Assembly: GCA_947458985.1 (NCBI GenBank)
Contig: CANHBA010000038.1
Span: forward strand, 1-15,261
Direction of reading: 5' to 3'
Source: Flavobacteriales bacterium
GTDB taxonomy: Bacteria; Bacteroidota; Bacteroidia; Flavobacteriales_D; Crocinitomicaceae
Length of the DNA: 15,261 nucleotides
Positions 1 through 7,826 of this stretch are shown here, piece after piece. The notes beneath the pieces are model-generated. The model ran no database searches, was not told the origin of the DNA, and saw nothing but the letters and a program-made list of their open reading frames with translations. Each line of letters opens with the position of its first letter. Position 1 is the first letter of the stretch. Both the position numbers and the translations under genes were made by a program.

Positions 1-1248
1 ATGACCTAAGTTGGCAGAAAAAAGCAAGTCAATTTGGGTACACCCGCTCGCATTGAGTTGGTCTGTTTGTTGTAAATCAAAAGCCAATTTGGTGTGAGGT
101 AGTTTGAGGTCTTGTAAAATAAGCTCCAGATTTTGTGCCAATTGCTCTACCCCATCCAATCTTTTTTGGTGAAGCTGTTTGGCATCGAGCCAAAGATGAT
201 CTTGCAGCAATTGAAGTTCCTCTTTCAGGGTGATTAGGGCAAGCTCTTGCTCTTCAAGCCCTTGGTTTTTCAAAGCCAATTCGGCTTGTAGCGCAAGCAA
301 GTCTTGGACGTCGCGCACACGGTGTTTCAATAATGCACTATTGATTTTGTCTTGGAGCGCTTCTAAGGCGGGCAACTGACTCGGGTCTATATCTTGATAT
401 GAAGACGCTTCGGCATCTCGAGAAAGTTCTTTTAGTTCAATCAGAATTTGATCAAGTCTTTGGGCAAAAGTCTGCATTTCGGCATCTATACCTTTGACTT
501 TATCAATGCTGGCCTTGCGGGCATAAAGCTGTGCGTAGGGGCCGTTGTCATCGAGGATACTCGTAAGTGCAGCCTGGGCCTCTTCCAATTGAGCTGCATT
601 GGCAAAGCGCTCTAGTTCATGGTCCAGTTGCTGAATTTTTGGATCGTCCAAATTCAAGCACTGAAGTTCCTCTAATAAAAATTGATTGTAATCTTGTTGA
701 GTCCTTGCTGTATCAAATTCATTTTGCAAGACCTCTACTTGTTTTTGAAGTTGTTGAAAGTATTGAAACTGAGTTGAAAATTCAATTCTGCGCTGGTCGA
801 GGCCTAAAAGTAAATCTGTGAGCGCAAGTTGGTATTTCTTTGACTTGAGTTCAAGTGTATTGTACTGAGAATGAATTTGCACCAAATGCGATGTTAGCTG
901 CTTGAGCACCTGAAGTGAAACAGGTACGTCATTGATGAACGCTCTTGATTTGCCTTCAATGGCGATTTCGCGGCGGATCAGTGTTTGGGCTTCAAAATCT
1001 AAATCGTTTTCTTGAAAAAAAGGAAGATAACTCTCTGAAATTTCAAAAACAGCTTCTACTATTGCTTTTTTGGCACCTGGTGCAATGACTTGTAAATCGG
1101 CGCGTTCACCCAAAATGAGTTGCGTTGCAGCCAAGATAATCGACTTTCCAGAGCCTGTTTCACCTGTAAAAACTGTAAATCCTTGCTCAAAATGGAGTTG
1201 AACTTCGTCGATTAAGGCAAAATGCTGAATGCGAAGCGAACGTAACAT
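1..1248 (-). CDS. recN: DNA repair protein RecN, C-terminal part cut off by window edge
   Basis: RecN is an SMC-like ATPase of the cytoplasm that gathers and processes broken DNA ends during recombinational repair. The frame is open from an ATG at 1248 to the window edge, giving 416 residues. The N-terminal ABC half begins MLRSLRIQHFALID and has a Walker A motif, GETGSGKS, at about residues 29-36. Residues 95-135 include the RecN-like stretch ending in VQIHSQYNTLEL. A long Gln/Leu/Glu-rich region from about 140 to 390 fits the coiled-coil arms. The last residues, FSANLGH, match the point where the second ABC half begins, so the signature and Walker B motifs lie outside the window. The start overlaps the stop of the preceding porD-like gene by one base (TAATG), which suggests translational coupling. 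Identification is secure; only the missing end is unknown. Confidence 0.93.
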   Translation of the reverse strand, partial: MLRSLRIQHFALIDEVQLHFEQGFTVFTGETGSGKSIILAATQLILGERADLQVIAPGAKKAIVEAVFEISESYLPFFQENDLDFEAQTLIRREIAIEGKSRAFINDVPVSLQVLKQLTSHLVQIHSQYNTLELKSKKYQLALTDLLLGLDQRRIEFSTQFQYFQQLQKQVEVLQNEFDTARTQQDYNQFLLEELQCLNLDDPKIQQLDHELERFANAAQLEEAQAALTSILDDNGPYAQLYARKASIDKVKGIDAEMQTFAQRLDQILIELKELSRDAEASSYQDIDPSQLPALEALQDKINSALLKHRVRDVQDLLALQAELALKNQGLEEQELALITLKEELQLLQDHLWLDAKQLHQKRLDGVEQLAQNLELILQDLKLPHTKLAFDLQQTDQLNASGCTQIDLLFSANLGH

Positions 1249-2153
1249 TAGTCTAGGATAGTTGAGTAACGCGTGTTATTGGCAGGATCTAGTTTCTTGA
1301 GCAAATTGACGAGGTCTTGCTTGTCTTTGAGTTCGGAGTCAGAGTAGATATTTTTGAGCTCTGTGGTTTTGCCGAAAAGGAAACTCACGACATTGACGGT
1401 GTTGGGGCGCGTGGCCATAATCGGACTCAATAAATTGAGCGCAGCGCTAATTGCTTTTTTACCCTCTTCTTTTTTATCGTAAAGTTGATCAATCCCAGTT
1501 CGGTGGTATTGATAGATACACACCCGAAAAGGTTCAAAAACAGGTTGCAACATGTTGTCTACGAGGTAAAAACGGTTGCGTTTGTTGCTTTCTGAAGATT
1601 TCCAACCGGCTGCTCCACCTGTTTGGGCCAGCGTTACAATTTGTTGCGCCTCTTGAAAATAAGGGGTGCCGCCTTTCAAAGAAAAGGAGTCGTAGTCCAT
1701 GCCGATGATGAAATAGGCGTAAAAAGCTAAAATGGAAGTGAGGTTGTCTCGGTATTGATTGGGAACGTAATTGAGAACTGCGCCTCTTGAAAAAGAAGCC
1801 TGAAAGTTTTCGTCTTGAAAATTGAAAAGCGTTGAGTTATAGTTGCTGTTGAACGCCGGACGCACAGAAGAAACTTGGATATCGCCACGGTACGCTCCTG
1901 TTGCCGGAATTTCACGGATCTGGATTTGCAAATTGCAATTGATGCGCTCTTCAATTTTGAATTTGTCTTTGGTCCAGGCAGTGTTGTTCATGATTTCGGT
2001 AATGCTTTGCTTCATCTGATTGATGATTTCTTGCTCCGTAGAACTTACCTCCACTTTGTTGTCGACCACGATATTGACTTGGCAATTGAGTTCTTGGGCC
2101 TGCAAACCAAAAAACGGCACAACTGCTAAGAAAAGAAAGAATAATTTATTCAT
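1248..2153 (-). CDS. porD: DUF4835 family protein, PorD-type (probable type IX secretion accessory)
   Basis: This 301-residue protein has a clear Sec signal peptide (MNKLFFLFLAVVPFFGLQAQ, cleavage near residue 19-20) and no later membrane segment, so it should be periplasmic or loosely attached to the outer membrane. The mature protein opens with ELNCQVNI and contains the aromatic stretch FYAYFIIGMDYDSFSLKGG in its middle, both features I associate with the DUF4835 family of Bacteroidota. Databases have named this family PorD, a type IX secretion component; I recall that name rather than derive it here. The gene lies 2 bases after coaBC and shares one base with recN, an arrangement I recognise from other Bacteroidota. 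Family membership is fairly sure. The T9SS role is an inference from the family name, made more plausible by the envelope genes around it. No catalytic motif is visible. Confidence 0.8.
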   Translation of the reverse strand: MNKLFFLFLAVVPFFGLQAQELNCQVNIVVDNKVEVSSTEQEIINQMKQSITEIMNNTAWTKDKFKIEERINCNLQIQIREIPATGAYRGDIQVSSVRPAFNSNYNSTLFNFQDENFQASFSRGAVLNYVPNQYRDNLTSILAFYAYFIIGMDYDSFSLKGGTPYFQEAQQIVTLAQTGGAAGWKSSESNKRNRFYLVDNMLQPVFEPFRVCIYQYHRTGIDQLYDKKEEGKKAISAALNLLSPIMATRPNTVNVVSFLFGKTTELKNIYSDSELKDKQDLVNLLKKLDPANNTRYSTILD

Positions 2154-2155
2154 GT

Positions 2156-3346
2156 TTAAGCTTCAAGTATTTGGATCAAAGTAGAAGCGGCGTCTGTTTT
2201 GCTTTGTAAGGGCAACTCAACGCGACGTTCTGCTTTATCGAATATAATTAATTTATTGGTATCGCTGCCAAAACCACTAACGCCATTATGCTGCTCATTG
2301 AGCACAATGTAGTCGAGGTTTTTGTTGCGCAATTTATTTAACGCGTTTTGCTCCGAATTATTGGTTTCCAAAGCAAAACCCACCACAATTTGTTTGGTTT
2401 TATTTGCAGCAGCCCAGGAAAGGACATCCGGATTTTTGACCAGATGCAAAGTCATTTCGTTGTCGGACTTCTTGATTTTTTCTTGGGCAACTTCTGAAGA
2501 ACGGTAGTCGGCAACGGCCGCGCTAAAAATACCATGGCTAGCCCAGGCCCAATTGGCCTCCACTGCTTGCAGTAAGTCCTGAGCGCTTTCAATAGAAATC
2601 AGTGTCAGATTTGGATGCGCTAGGTGTAGTTGGGTTGGGCCACTGATCAAAATAACTTCATGGCCAGCTTGTAAAGCAGCTTGAGCCAATGCATAGCCCA
2701 TTTTTCCGGTAGAATGATTGGAAATATAACGAACGGGGTCAAGAGCTTCGCGCGTTGGGCCTGCTGTAATCAAAATGCGTTTTTTACCCTGTGCAAGTGG
2801 CGCATTGTTTTTAAAAAACGCTTGTAGATACGCTACAATAGCTTCGGGTTCTTCCATTCTGCCCTGCCCTTCTAAGCCACTGGCCAAAGCGCCAAATGTT
2901 GCTGGAATGATGTGCATTTGGTCCGCTTCTAAAGTGGCTAGGTTGCGCTTGAAACTCGGGTGTTGATACATGTCGAGGTCCATGGCTGGCGCCAGAATGC
3001 AAGGACACTTTAAGGATAAGTAAGTTGCCAAAAGGAGGTTGTCGCAAGCGCCATTGGCCATTTTGGAGATGGTATTGGCGGTTGCGGGTGCAATGAGCAT
3101 GACGTCGGCCCACAAACCTAGCTCGACGTGGTTGGTCCAGATGCCGGTTTGCTTGTTCCAAAATTCGATGTGCACAGCTTGTTCAGAAAGCGTTGCCAAC
3201 ACTAAAGGACTTACGAAATCTGAGGCAGAAGGCGTGAGTACACAACGCACTTCGGCTCCTTGCTTTTTAAGTAAGCGAACTAAAATAGGGATTTTGTAGG
3301 CGGCTATACCTCCTGTAATACCAAGAAGGATCCGCTTACCTTGCAT
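2156..3346 (-). CDS. coaBC: Bifunctional phosphopantothenoylcysteine decarboxylase / phosphopantothenate-cysteine ligase
   Basis: CoaBC carries out two consecutive steps of coenzyme A synthesis in the cytoplasm: ligation of cysteine to 4'-phosphopantothenate, then FMN-dependent decarboxylation to 4'-phosphopantetheine. At 396 residues it is of normal length. The N-terminal flavoprotein domain (about 1-180) has GITGGIAAYK at 9-18, the catalytic-type His at 73 (NHVELG) and APATANTISKMANGACDN at 86-103. The ligase domain (about 188-396) has ITAGPTREALDPVRYISN at 193-210, with Asn210 followed by HSTGKMG, and the KIKK lysine motif at 290-293. Two decarboxylase positions differ from the E. coli enzyme: PAMN reads PAMD (Asp123), and the ACG of the substrate clamp reads ASG (Ser156). 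I believe this is a Bacteroidota variant rather than damage, because everything else is intact. It lies 3 bases after rpoZ and 2 bases before porD. Confidence 0.95.
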   Translation of the reverse strand: MQGKRILLGITGGIAAYKIPILVRLLKKQGAEVRCVLTPSASDFVSPLVLATLSEQAVHIEFWNKQTGIWTNHVELGLWADVMLIAPATANTISKMANGACDNLLLATYLSLKCPCILAPAMDLDMYQHPSFKRNLATLEADQMHIIPATFGALASGLEGQGRMEEPEAIVAYLQAFFKNNAPLAQGKKRILITAGPTREALDPVRYISNHSTGKMGYALAQAALQAGHEVILISGPTQLHLAHPNLTLISIESAQDLLQAVEANWAWASHGIFSAAVADYRSSEVAQEKIKKSDNEMTLHLVKNPDVLSWAAANKTKQIVVGFALETNNSEQNALNKLRNKNLDYIVLNEQHNGVSGFGSDTNKLIIFDKAERRVELPLQSKTDAASTLIQILEA

Positions 3347-3349
3347 GAT

Positions 3350-3673
3350 TTATTGCAAAGACTCTGGTTTGCGCAAATAGATTTTTTCTTCTAGCAACTC
3401 TTGCATGGCAATAGCGGTTGGCTTTGGCATTTTTTCGTAGTGCTTAGAGATTTCGATTTGCTCGCGGTTTTCAAAAATTTCTTCGAGGTTGTCTGTGTGG
3501 GTTGCAAATTCTTGCAATTTTTGAGTCAACTCTTCTTTGAGCTCTGAAGAAATTTGGTTGGCTCTTTTAGAAATAGCCACCAAAGATTCGTAGATGTTGC
3601 CTGTTTTTTCTTCCACTAAGATGGTGTCACGGGTAACAGTAGTACGTTCTGCAGCGATATTTTTGAAACTCAT
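3350..3673 (-). CDS. rpoZ: RNA polymerase omega/Rpb6-like subunit
   Basis: This small protein of 107 residues belongs to the omega/Rpb6 family, which helps fold and stabilise the beta' subunit of RNA polymerase. The core is at residues 23-45, KTGNIYESLVAISKRANQI and onward, where the AxxKRANQI helix is the family's hallmark. The following part, LQEFATHTDNLEEIFENREQ (53-72) and YEKMPKPTAIAMQELL, is what I associate with the Bacteroidota version. I chose the ATG at 3673: it leaves 10 A-rich bases after the bamD stop, while a TTG at 3700 would overlap bamD and add nine residues of low-complexity N/K/T. Its place between bamD and coaBC is a familiar Bacteroidota arrangement. Many Bacteroidota omega genes are annotated only as hypothetical or Rpb6 domain proteins, but the match in sequence and context is good. 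Confidence 0.87.
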   Translation of the reverse strand: MSFKNIAAERTTVTRDTILVEEKTGNIYESLVAISKRANQISSELKEELTQKLQEFATHTDNLEEIFENREQIEISKHYEKMPKPTAIAMQELLEEKIYLRKPESLQ

Positions 3674-3683
3674 TTTGTGTGTA

Positions 3684-4463
3684 TTATTGTTTTTTTTCAA
3701 GTTCTTGTATGTAGGCCTCTAATTCTTTGAGGTATTTGGAGCCTGCATAGCGTAGTGCAAAGTTACGGAATCTTTCCGTAGTTTGGGCGCTTCGCTCTCT
3801 TTTTTTAGTTTCAATGCTGTTGATGGTCATGAAGTAGGAATTTTTCACAACTATATAGTGCGCCTCTTCCAAAAAAGATGACCTACTGTAATGCTCCATG
3901 AACAACTCGCCAGCAGCTACAGCAGCTTTGAAGTTTTCTGTGCGGTCGTAAAGTTGAACTGCTTCGAATTCTTTGAGTTCGAGCTTGAAGCGCAGTTGGT
4001 CAATGATGAGATTGCAGGAGTCCACTAAATAAGAACCTGGGTAGCGGTCAACGAATTGCTGCACATTGCTGATGGCTAATTCGGTTTCGGTCTGGTCTAG
4101 AGAGTGTTCTGGCGAATTTTTGACCGAACACATGGCAATCATAAACAAGACTTCCTCTGATTTATTGCTGTACGGAAAACGCTGCATGTAAGAGCTGTAG
4201 TAATACTGTGCCATGTAGTAGTCTTCAATTTGGTAATAGGACTGCGCCATGCGGTAATAAGACAACTCACCTTCGCCAGATTTTGGCGCGTGTTGGTAGA
4301 TTTGCTCATACAACACAATAGCTTTATCGAAATCTTGTTGATCGTAAAGGGAATTGGCCGTTACAAATTTTTGACTGTAGTCTGAGCCTTTTACAATTTT
4401 AGCGTAATCAGAGCAAGCACTGAGCAAAAGAAGAAAAAAGGTAAATAGGAAAATATTTTTCAT
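3684..4463 (-). CDS. bamD: Outer membrane assembly lipoprotein BamD
   Basis: BamD is an essential lipoprotein of the BAM complex, on the periplasmic face of the outer membrane, which inserts beta-barrel proteins. The 259-residue protein has a lipoprotein signal ending in the lipobox LLSAC (Cys17). TPR-like helical repeats follow: residues 28-65 (SLYDQQDFDKAIVLYEQIY), 66-100 (YYRMAQSYYQIEDYYMAQYY) and 102-145 (SEEVLFMIAMCSVKNSPEHS). A later repeat region spans about 140-250 and includes VQQFVDRYPGSYLVDSC, the usual 'PxSxYxxdA'-like turns of BamD. Length and order match Bacteroidota BamD of about 260-270 residues. The gene starts one base after the M23 peptidase stop and is followed 10 bases later by rpoZ. 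The neighbourhood bamD-rpoZ-coaBC supports the call strongly. Confidence 0.93.
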   Translation of the reverse strand: MKNIFLFTFFLLLLSACSDYAKIVKGSDYSQKFVTANSLYDQQDFDKAIVLYEQIYQHAPKSGEGELSYYRMAQSYYQIEDYYMAQYYYSSYMQRFPYSNKSEEVLFMIAMCSVKNSPEHSLDQTETELAISNVQQFVDRYPGSYLVDSCNLIIDQLRFKLELKEFEAVQLYDRTENFKAAVAAGELFMEHYSRSSFLEEAHYIVVKNSYFMTINSIETKKRERSAQTTERFRNFALRYAGSKYLKELEAYIQELEKKQ

Positions 4464-4464
4464 G

Positions 4465-5421
4465 TTATTTTACTCTTAAGCTACGCCCCAATTGAAGCAC
4501 AGCTGTAGGTTTAATGCCGTTGAGCTGACACAATTGAGAAACGGTCGTGTTGTTGCGGGCCGCAATTTCGGTGAGGGTATCCCCTGGCCTGACTTTGTAA
4601 TAACGTACTTGTGGCGTGCGCACCACAACTGGCGCCTGCACTACTTCAGCAGGATGGTCTTCGTAGTAATCTGAAGGTTTGGCACCTGGCCTGAACAAGC
4701 CCTTGTGCACAAAAAGGTTTTCGTTTTTGAGGTCTTTTTTAGTGAAATCGATGATTTCTTCGGGGTTCATGGGGCAATCGTAAAATCGAATTTCAAAGTG
4801 TAAATGCGAACCGTAGGAGTGGCCTGTATTGCCTCCAAGTGCGATAGGCTCACCTGCAACGATGTCTTGGTCTGGGTAGACCAAAAACTTGCTAAGGTGC
4901 GCATAAAGTGTTTCTAGACCATTGGGGTGGCGGATAATGACAAGGTTGCCAAAGCCGCCATCGTTGTATTTGGCGTAGCGGACCTTTCCAGACCAAGTTG
5001 CGTATACGGTGTCTCCTGTTTCCAAATCGATGTCTATTCCGTTGTGGTTTCTTCCATTACGAGGACCGTAGCGAGAAGTAACAATTCCGGGGGCAGGCAT
5101 ATTGAAATGTTGGTCGTATTCATCGTTGACACAAAGCCAAAGGGTATCTTTGAGTTTTGACATGTCGTTGCGACTCGTGAAGCAGATATCGTTGCTCCAA
5201 GGATGGCGAAAACTTGGGTCTTGAGCTTGCATCAGTTGATGAATGCGCGGATTCATGATGCCGTCGAAAGTAGAAATGTGCAAAAAGGACCAAGTTTTGT
5301 TGCTGTACAACACAACCTTGCCGAGCTCGGTTTCTATGGTATCGAGGGCACGTTGGGCCTGCGCTTGAAAACCAAACGACAGGTAAAAAATTATAAATAG
5401 GGTTATCGAGCGCAAAATCAA
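4465..5421 (-). CDS. Exported M23 (LytM) peptidase with C-terminal LysM domain
   Basis: This is a secreted peptidoglycan endopeptidase or an EnvC-like amidase activator. A signal peptide (about 1-22, ending GFQAQA) leads to a 318-residue protein. The M23 domain spans about 105-225 and keeps all metal and catalytic positions: NHNGID gives His126 and Asp130, LYAHLSK gives His175, and SHLHFE gives His206 and His208. The linker (230-270) contains VQAPVVVRTPQ. A LysM domain at 274-318 (YYKVRPGDTLTEIAARNN) should bind glycan chains. Because the metal site is complete, direct hydrolysis is more likely than mere activation. The start is unusual: the only in-frame start before the signal peptide is TTG at 5421 (or TTG six bases on), and the frame is closed by TAA a little upstream. 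An ATG preceded by AGGA at 5444 is out of frame. The gene begins 26 bases after the tandem-FKBP gene and ends one base before bamD. Confidence 0.88.
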   Translation of the reverse strand: MILRSITLFIIFYLSFGFQAQAQRALDTIETELGKVVLYSNKTWSFLHISTFDGIMNPRIHQLMQAQDPSFRHPWSNDICFTSRNDMSKLKDTLWLCVNDEYDQHFNMPAPGIVTSRYGPRNGRNHNGIDIDLETGDTVYATWSGKVRYAKYNDGGFGNLVIIRHPNGLETLYAHLSKFLVYPDQDIVAGEPIALGGNTGHSYGSHLHFEIRFYDCPMNPEEIIDFTKKDLKNENLFVHKGLFRPGAKPSDYYEDHPAEVVQAPVVVRTPQVRYYKVRPGDTLTEIAARNNTTVSQLCQLNGIKPTAVLQLGRSLRVK

Positions 5422-5447
5422 ATTTTCAGTGCAAATTTAGGCATTTC

Positions 5448-6320
5448 CTACGATATGGACCTGACTCCAACGATGTCGAGTAAAAAGAAAACGGGTTCAT
5501 TTGGCGCAATAACCTGTCCGTATCCTTTGGAACCATAGGCTTGTTCAGGTGCCAACACTAAATAATAGCGCTCTCCTTGCAAAGCATTTTTTAATATTTT
5601 TCTCAAGCCTGGAACGGTTGTTTTTTGCCCTACCACAAAACGCTGTGGAAATTTACGCGCCACAATGGCATTGGGCCTATTAGGTGTAGAGGCCACAAAT
5701 TCATAAGCAATTTCTTTGGCACCACCCTCCTCTAAATTGAAGGGCTGACCATCGGCAAGTTTCCATGCCCGAATGCCATTGGCGTCTATACTCGGGTTTA
5801 TTTTTGACAAAACTTTGACATAAAGCCAATTTGGGGTGTTTGGCGCCAACACATCTTTGATGCCCTTGCTGCCGTAAGCCAATGAAGCCGGAATTTCGAT
5901 TTTAACGAAATCGCCGACATGCAAATGCGCAAAGGCGAGGTCCCAACCTTGGGTTTGCATGCTGTAGCCCACTACAAAAGGAATAAAAGGCAAGTCGATG
6001 CGGTTGTTGCCGTCAATAATGCGGCCATCTGGCGTCCCTAAGCGGTAATCGATGAGTGCCATTTCGCCGTTTTCAAAACCTGGGCCCGAGCCGCGTTCAA
6101 TCCATTTGATGACAATGCCGCTACTCAGTTTTTTGCGCATTTCAACTTTTCCTTTTTCAAAGTTGATCAGGTTCTTTTTAGAGCCCGCTGCACTCGTATC
6201 CAGCGCTGTGAGGTCTGGGGTGTTGGCCTTGGTGATCTTTTGGGTGTCTTTTTTGGTTTTTGTAGTGTCGTTACAAGCAAAAAAGATGAAGATCAAAGAA
6301 AAAAGAATAAAGTTTTTCAT
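5448..6320 (-). CDS. Lipoprotein with two tandem FKBP-type prolyl isomerase domains
   Basis: This 290-residue envelope protein should assist folding of exported proteins by cis-trans isomerisation of prolyl bonds. The N-terminus has a short signal with lipobox FFAC (Cys16), followed by a Thr/Lys-rich linker to about residue 60. Domain 1 (about 62-172) keeps most FKBP landmarks: GTPDGRIIDGN with the Asp, GWDLAF with the pocket Trp126, IPASLAYGSKG at 143-153 and LAPNTPNWLYVKVL. Domain 2 (about 203-287) keeps LAPEQAYGSKG at 257-267 and IAPNEPVFFLLDI, but has no DG(x)xFD-like Asp segment and has Leu in place of the pocket Trp (VPGLRKIL). Domain 2 may therefore be a binding or chaperone domain. 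The start overlaps the stop of the gldI-like gene by four bases (ATGA), so the two are tightly coupled and probably act on the same exported clients. Confidence 0.86.
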   Translation of the reverse strand: MKNFILFSLIFIFFACNDTTKTKKDTQKITKANTPDLTALDTSAAGSKKNLINFEKGKVEMRKKLSSGIVIKWIERGSGPGFENGEMALIDYRLGTPDGRIIDGNNRIDLPFIPFVVGYSMQTQGWDLAFAHLHVGDFVKIEIPASLAYGSKGIKDVLAPNTPNWLYVKVLSKINPSIDANGIRAWKLADGQPFNLEEGGAKEIAYEFVASTPNRPNAIVARKFPQRFVVGQKTTVPGLRKILKNALQGERYYLVLAPEQAYGSKGYGQVIAPNEPVFFLLDIVGVRSIS

Positions 6321-6850
6321 TGTAAGTCAATAAGTTGAATATCTATATAAAGTATACTTTGTGGCGGAATTTTCATGCGGTCACCAAGCAAGCCATGACC
6401 AAGATGACTCGGCAAGATGAGTTTGGCTTTGTCACCTATGCGCAATAACTGCAAGGCCTCGTGCACACCAGATTCTTTTTCAGAATGCGCAATAGTGATG
6501 CGTTCGATTTCATCGGGTTTGGTTTGGTAACAAACAGTGCCGTCAAGCAAGCTGATCTTGAGCTGCACCAAAGCCTGCTGACCATCTTTTGCCAATGGCG
6601 TATTTGGGGCCGCTTTGTGGTAGATCATGTAGCGCAATCCAGAATTGCTTACTTGCATGCGTAGCGTTGTGTAATGCGCTAAAAAGGTGTTGATTTTGAG
6701 GTTTTCACGGACACTCAGTTCTTGATTGAAATCGACGGAATGAGAAGTGCCCCATTTTTGTTGCTGCGCAGTCGGAGGTGCAGGACGTCTGCATGCAAAC
6801 AGAAACAACCCCGTAAGAAAATACCCCATGTAAAGTACTGACTTTTGCAT
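6317..6850 (-). CDS. gldI: GldI-like FKBP-type lipoprotein
   Basis: GldI is a lipoprotein with a single FKBP-like domain, required for gliding in Flavobacterium johnsoniae, where gliding depends on the type IX secretion system. This 177-residue protein has a signal with lipobox LFAC (Cys20), an N-terminal spacer to about residue 85, and an FKBP-like domain at about 88-177. The domain has LLDGTVCYQT at 101-110, GVHEALQLLRIGDKAKLILP at 128-147 and MKIPPQSILYIDIQL at 159-173. The usual active-site pieces are eroded: GW is GV, and LAYG is LGHG. That leaves isomerase activity uncertain and fits the GldI group. It sits 4 bases after the DHH phosphoesterase, an arrangement I recall for gldI in other Flavobacteria, and overlaps the tandem-FKBP gene. 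A general periplasmic FKBP without a gliding role is the main alternative, and this window cannot show that the organism glides. Confidence 0.72.
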   Translation of the reverse strand: MQKSVLYMGYFLTGLFLFACRRPAPPTAQQQKWGTSHSVDFNQELSVRENLKINTFLAHYTTLRMQVSNSGLRYMIYHKAAPNTPLAKDGQQALVQLKISLLDGTVCYQTKPDEIERITIAHSEKESGVHEALQLLRIGDKAKLILPSHLGHGLLGDRMKIPPQSILYIDIQLIDLQ

Positions 6851-6854
6851 CGGA

Positions 6855-7826
6855 CTACATTTGTGCTAATAAAGATGCTAGTTTGGCAAGAGTTGTATGC
6901 AAATCAGCCGCTAAAAAACCGCCAGCCGCATATTGGTGACCACCACCATTGAAATGTGCTTGTGCAAAGGCATTCACGTAACGCTGTCCTTTGGAGCGAA
7001 ACGAAAGTTTAACGCCATCTTCGGTTTCCATCAGAAAAACACCGAGGTCATAGCCTTCAATGGATAAAATGACATTGACCAAACCTTCGGTATCTCCTTT
7101 TTGGTAGTCAAAACGCTTTAAATCTTCTTTACTCAAACTCATGATGCCAATGCGGTAGTTTGGATACAACTGCAGTTTTTCTGCAATAGCATAACCGCGC
7201 AATTGCAAACGCGTTACACTATTGACATCATAAACTGCCTCGTGAATGAGGTGGTGCTCCAGCCCGAGATCGAGTAAGTGCGCTGCCATTCTGTGCGTAT
7301 CAGCTGAAACAGACGGAAAGCGAAAAGAACCTGTGTCGGTAAGCAAGCCAAGGTAAAGCCCTTTGGCTACATGAAGATCAATTTGGTCGAGTTGCGCGAG
7401 CGTTTCAAGTGTTTGATAAATAACTTCTGTTGTGGAACAAGCCTTAGGGTTCGAAACGGTTATTTGACAGAAATCTTCAGGCCCCGGATGGTGATCCATC
7501 ATGACCTTCACAGCAGGATAATCGGCCACAAAATCAGACATATCTTGCCCTACTCTACTTGGTGCGTTGTAGTCCAGGGCGAAAAGCAAATCGAAATGAT
7601 AGGCTTTATTGACATCATATACTTCCCAGTTGTAGCCTTCTAGAAACGGACACAAATAAGCAGCAGGCTGATCTGGAAACAATATGAGGTAGTTTTTATG
7701 GCAGCGTTTGGCATAAGCTGCCCATGCTACTACACTACCTACTGCATCGCCGTCAGGGCCTTTGTGCGTAGTGATTAACCAATTTTGTTGACTATCTAAG
7801 GTCGAGGAAAGGAGGTTTTGCGTCAT
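6855..7826 (-). CDS. nrnA: DHH family phosphoesterase, NrnA-like (oligoribonuclease / pAp phosphatase)
   Basis: Members of this group remove nucleotides from very short RNAs (nanoRNAs), hydrolyse linear dinucleotides left from cyclic dinucleotide breakdown, and often dephosphorylate 3'-phosphoadenosine-5'-phosphate. The 323-residue cytoplasmic protein has all DHH/DHHA1 landmarks in order: THKGPDGDAVGS at 20-31 (His21, Asp25, Asp27), ALDYNAP with Asp85, the DHH triad at 111-113 in MMDHHPGPEDF, and GLLTDTGSFRF at 160-170 with Asp164. A C-terminal DHHA1 domain has the substrate-binding GGGHQYAAGG at 294-303. Length matches NrnA of Bacillus and Bacteroidota (about 310-340). The start follows directly on the stop of the thioredoxin-like gene with no gap, and the gldI-like gene begins 4 bases after its end. 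Which substrate dominates in this organism cannot be told from sequence. Confidence 0.9.
   Translation of the reverse strand: MTQNLLSSTLDSQQNWLITTHKGPDGDAVGSVVAWAAYAKRCHKNYLILFPDQPAAYLCPFLEGYNWEVYDVNKAYHFDLLFALDYNAPSRVGQDMSDFVADYPAVKVMMDHHPGPEDFCQITVSNPKACSTTEVIYQTLETLAQLDQIDLHVAKGLYLGLLTDTGSFRFPSVSADTHRMAAHLLDLGLEHHLIHEAVYDVNSVTRLQLRGYAIAEKLQLYPNYRIGIMSLSKEDLKRFDYQKGDTEGLVNVILSIEGYDLGVFLMETEDGVKLSFRSKGQRYVNAFAQAHFNGGGHQYAAGGFLAADLHTTLAKLASLLAQM

Noticed and set aside
567..821. Plus-strand frame of 84 codons opposite recN
   Set aside because: It is a shadow of the recN coiled-coil coding sequence, with no motif, promoter or neighbour supporting it.
3674..3700. Longer omega/Rpb6 protein starting at TTG 3700
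   Set aside because: It adds only KKNNNTHK-like residues, overlaps bamD, and a normal ATG exists at 3673.
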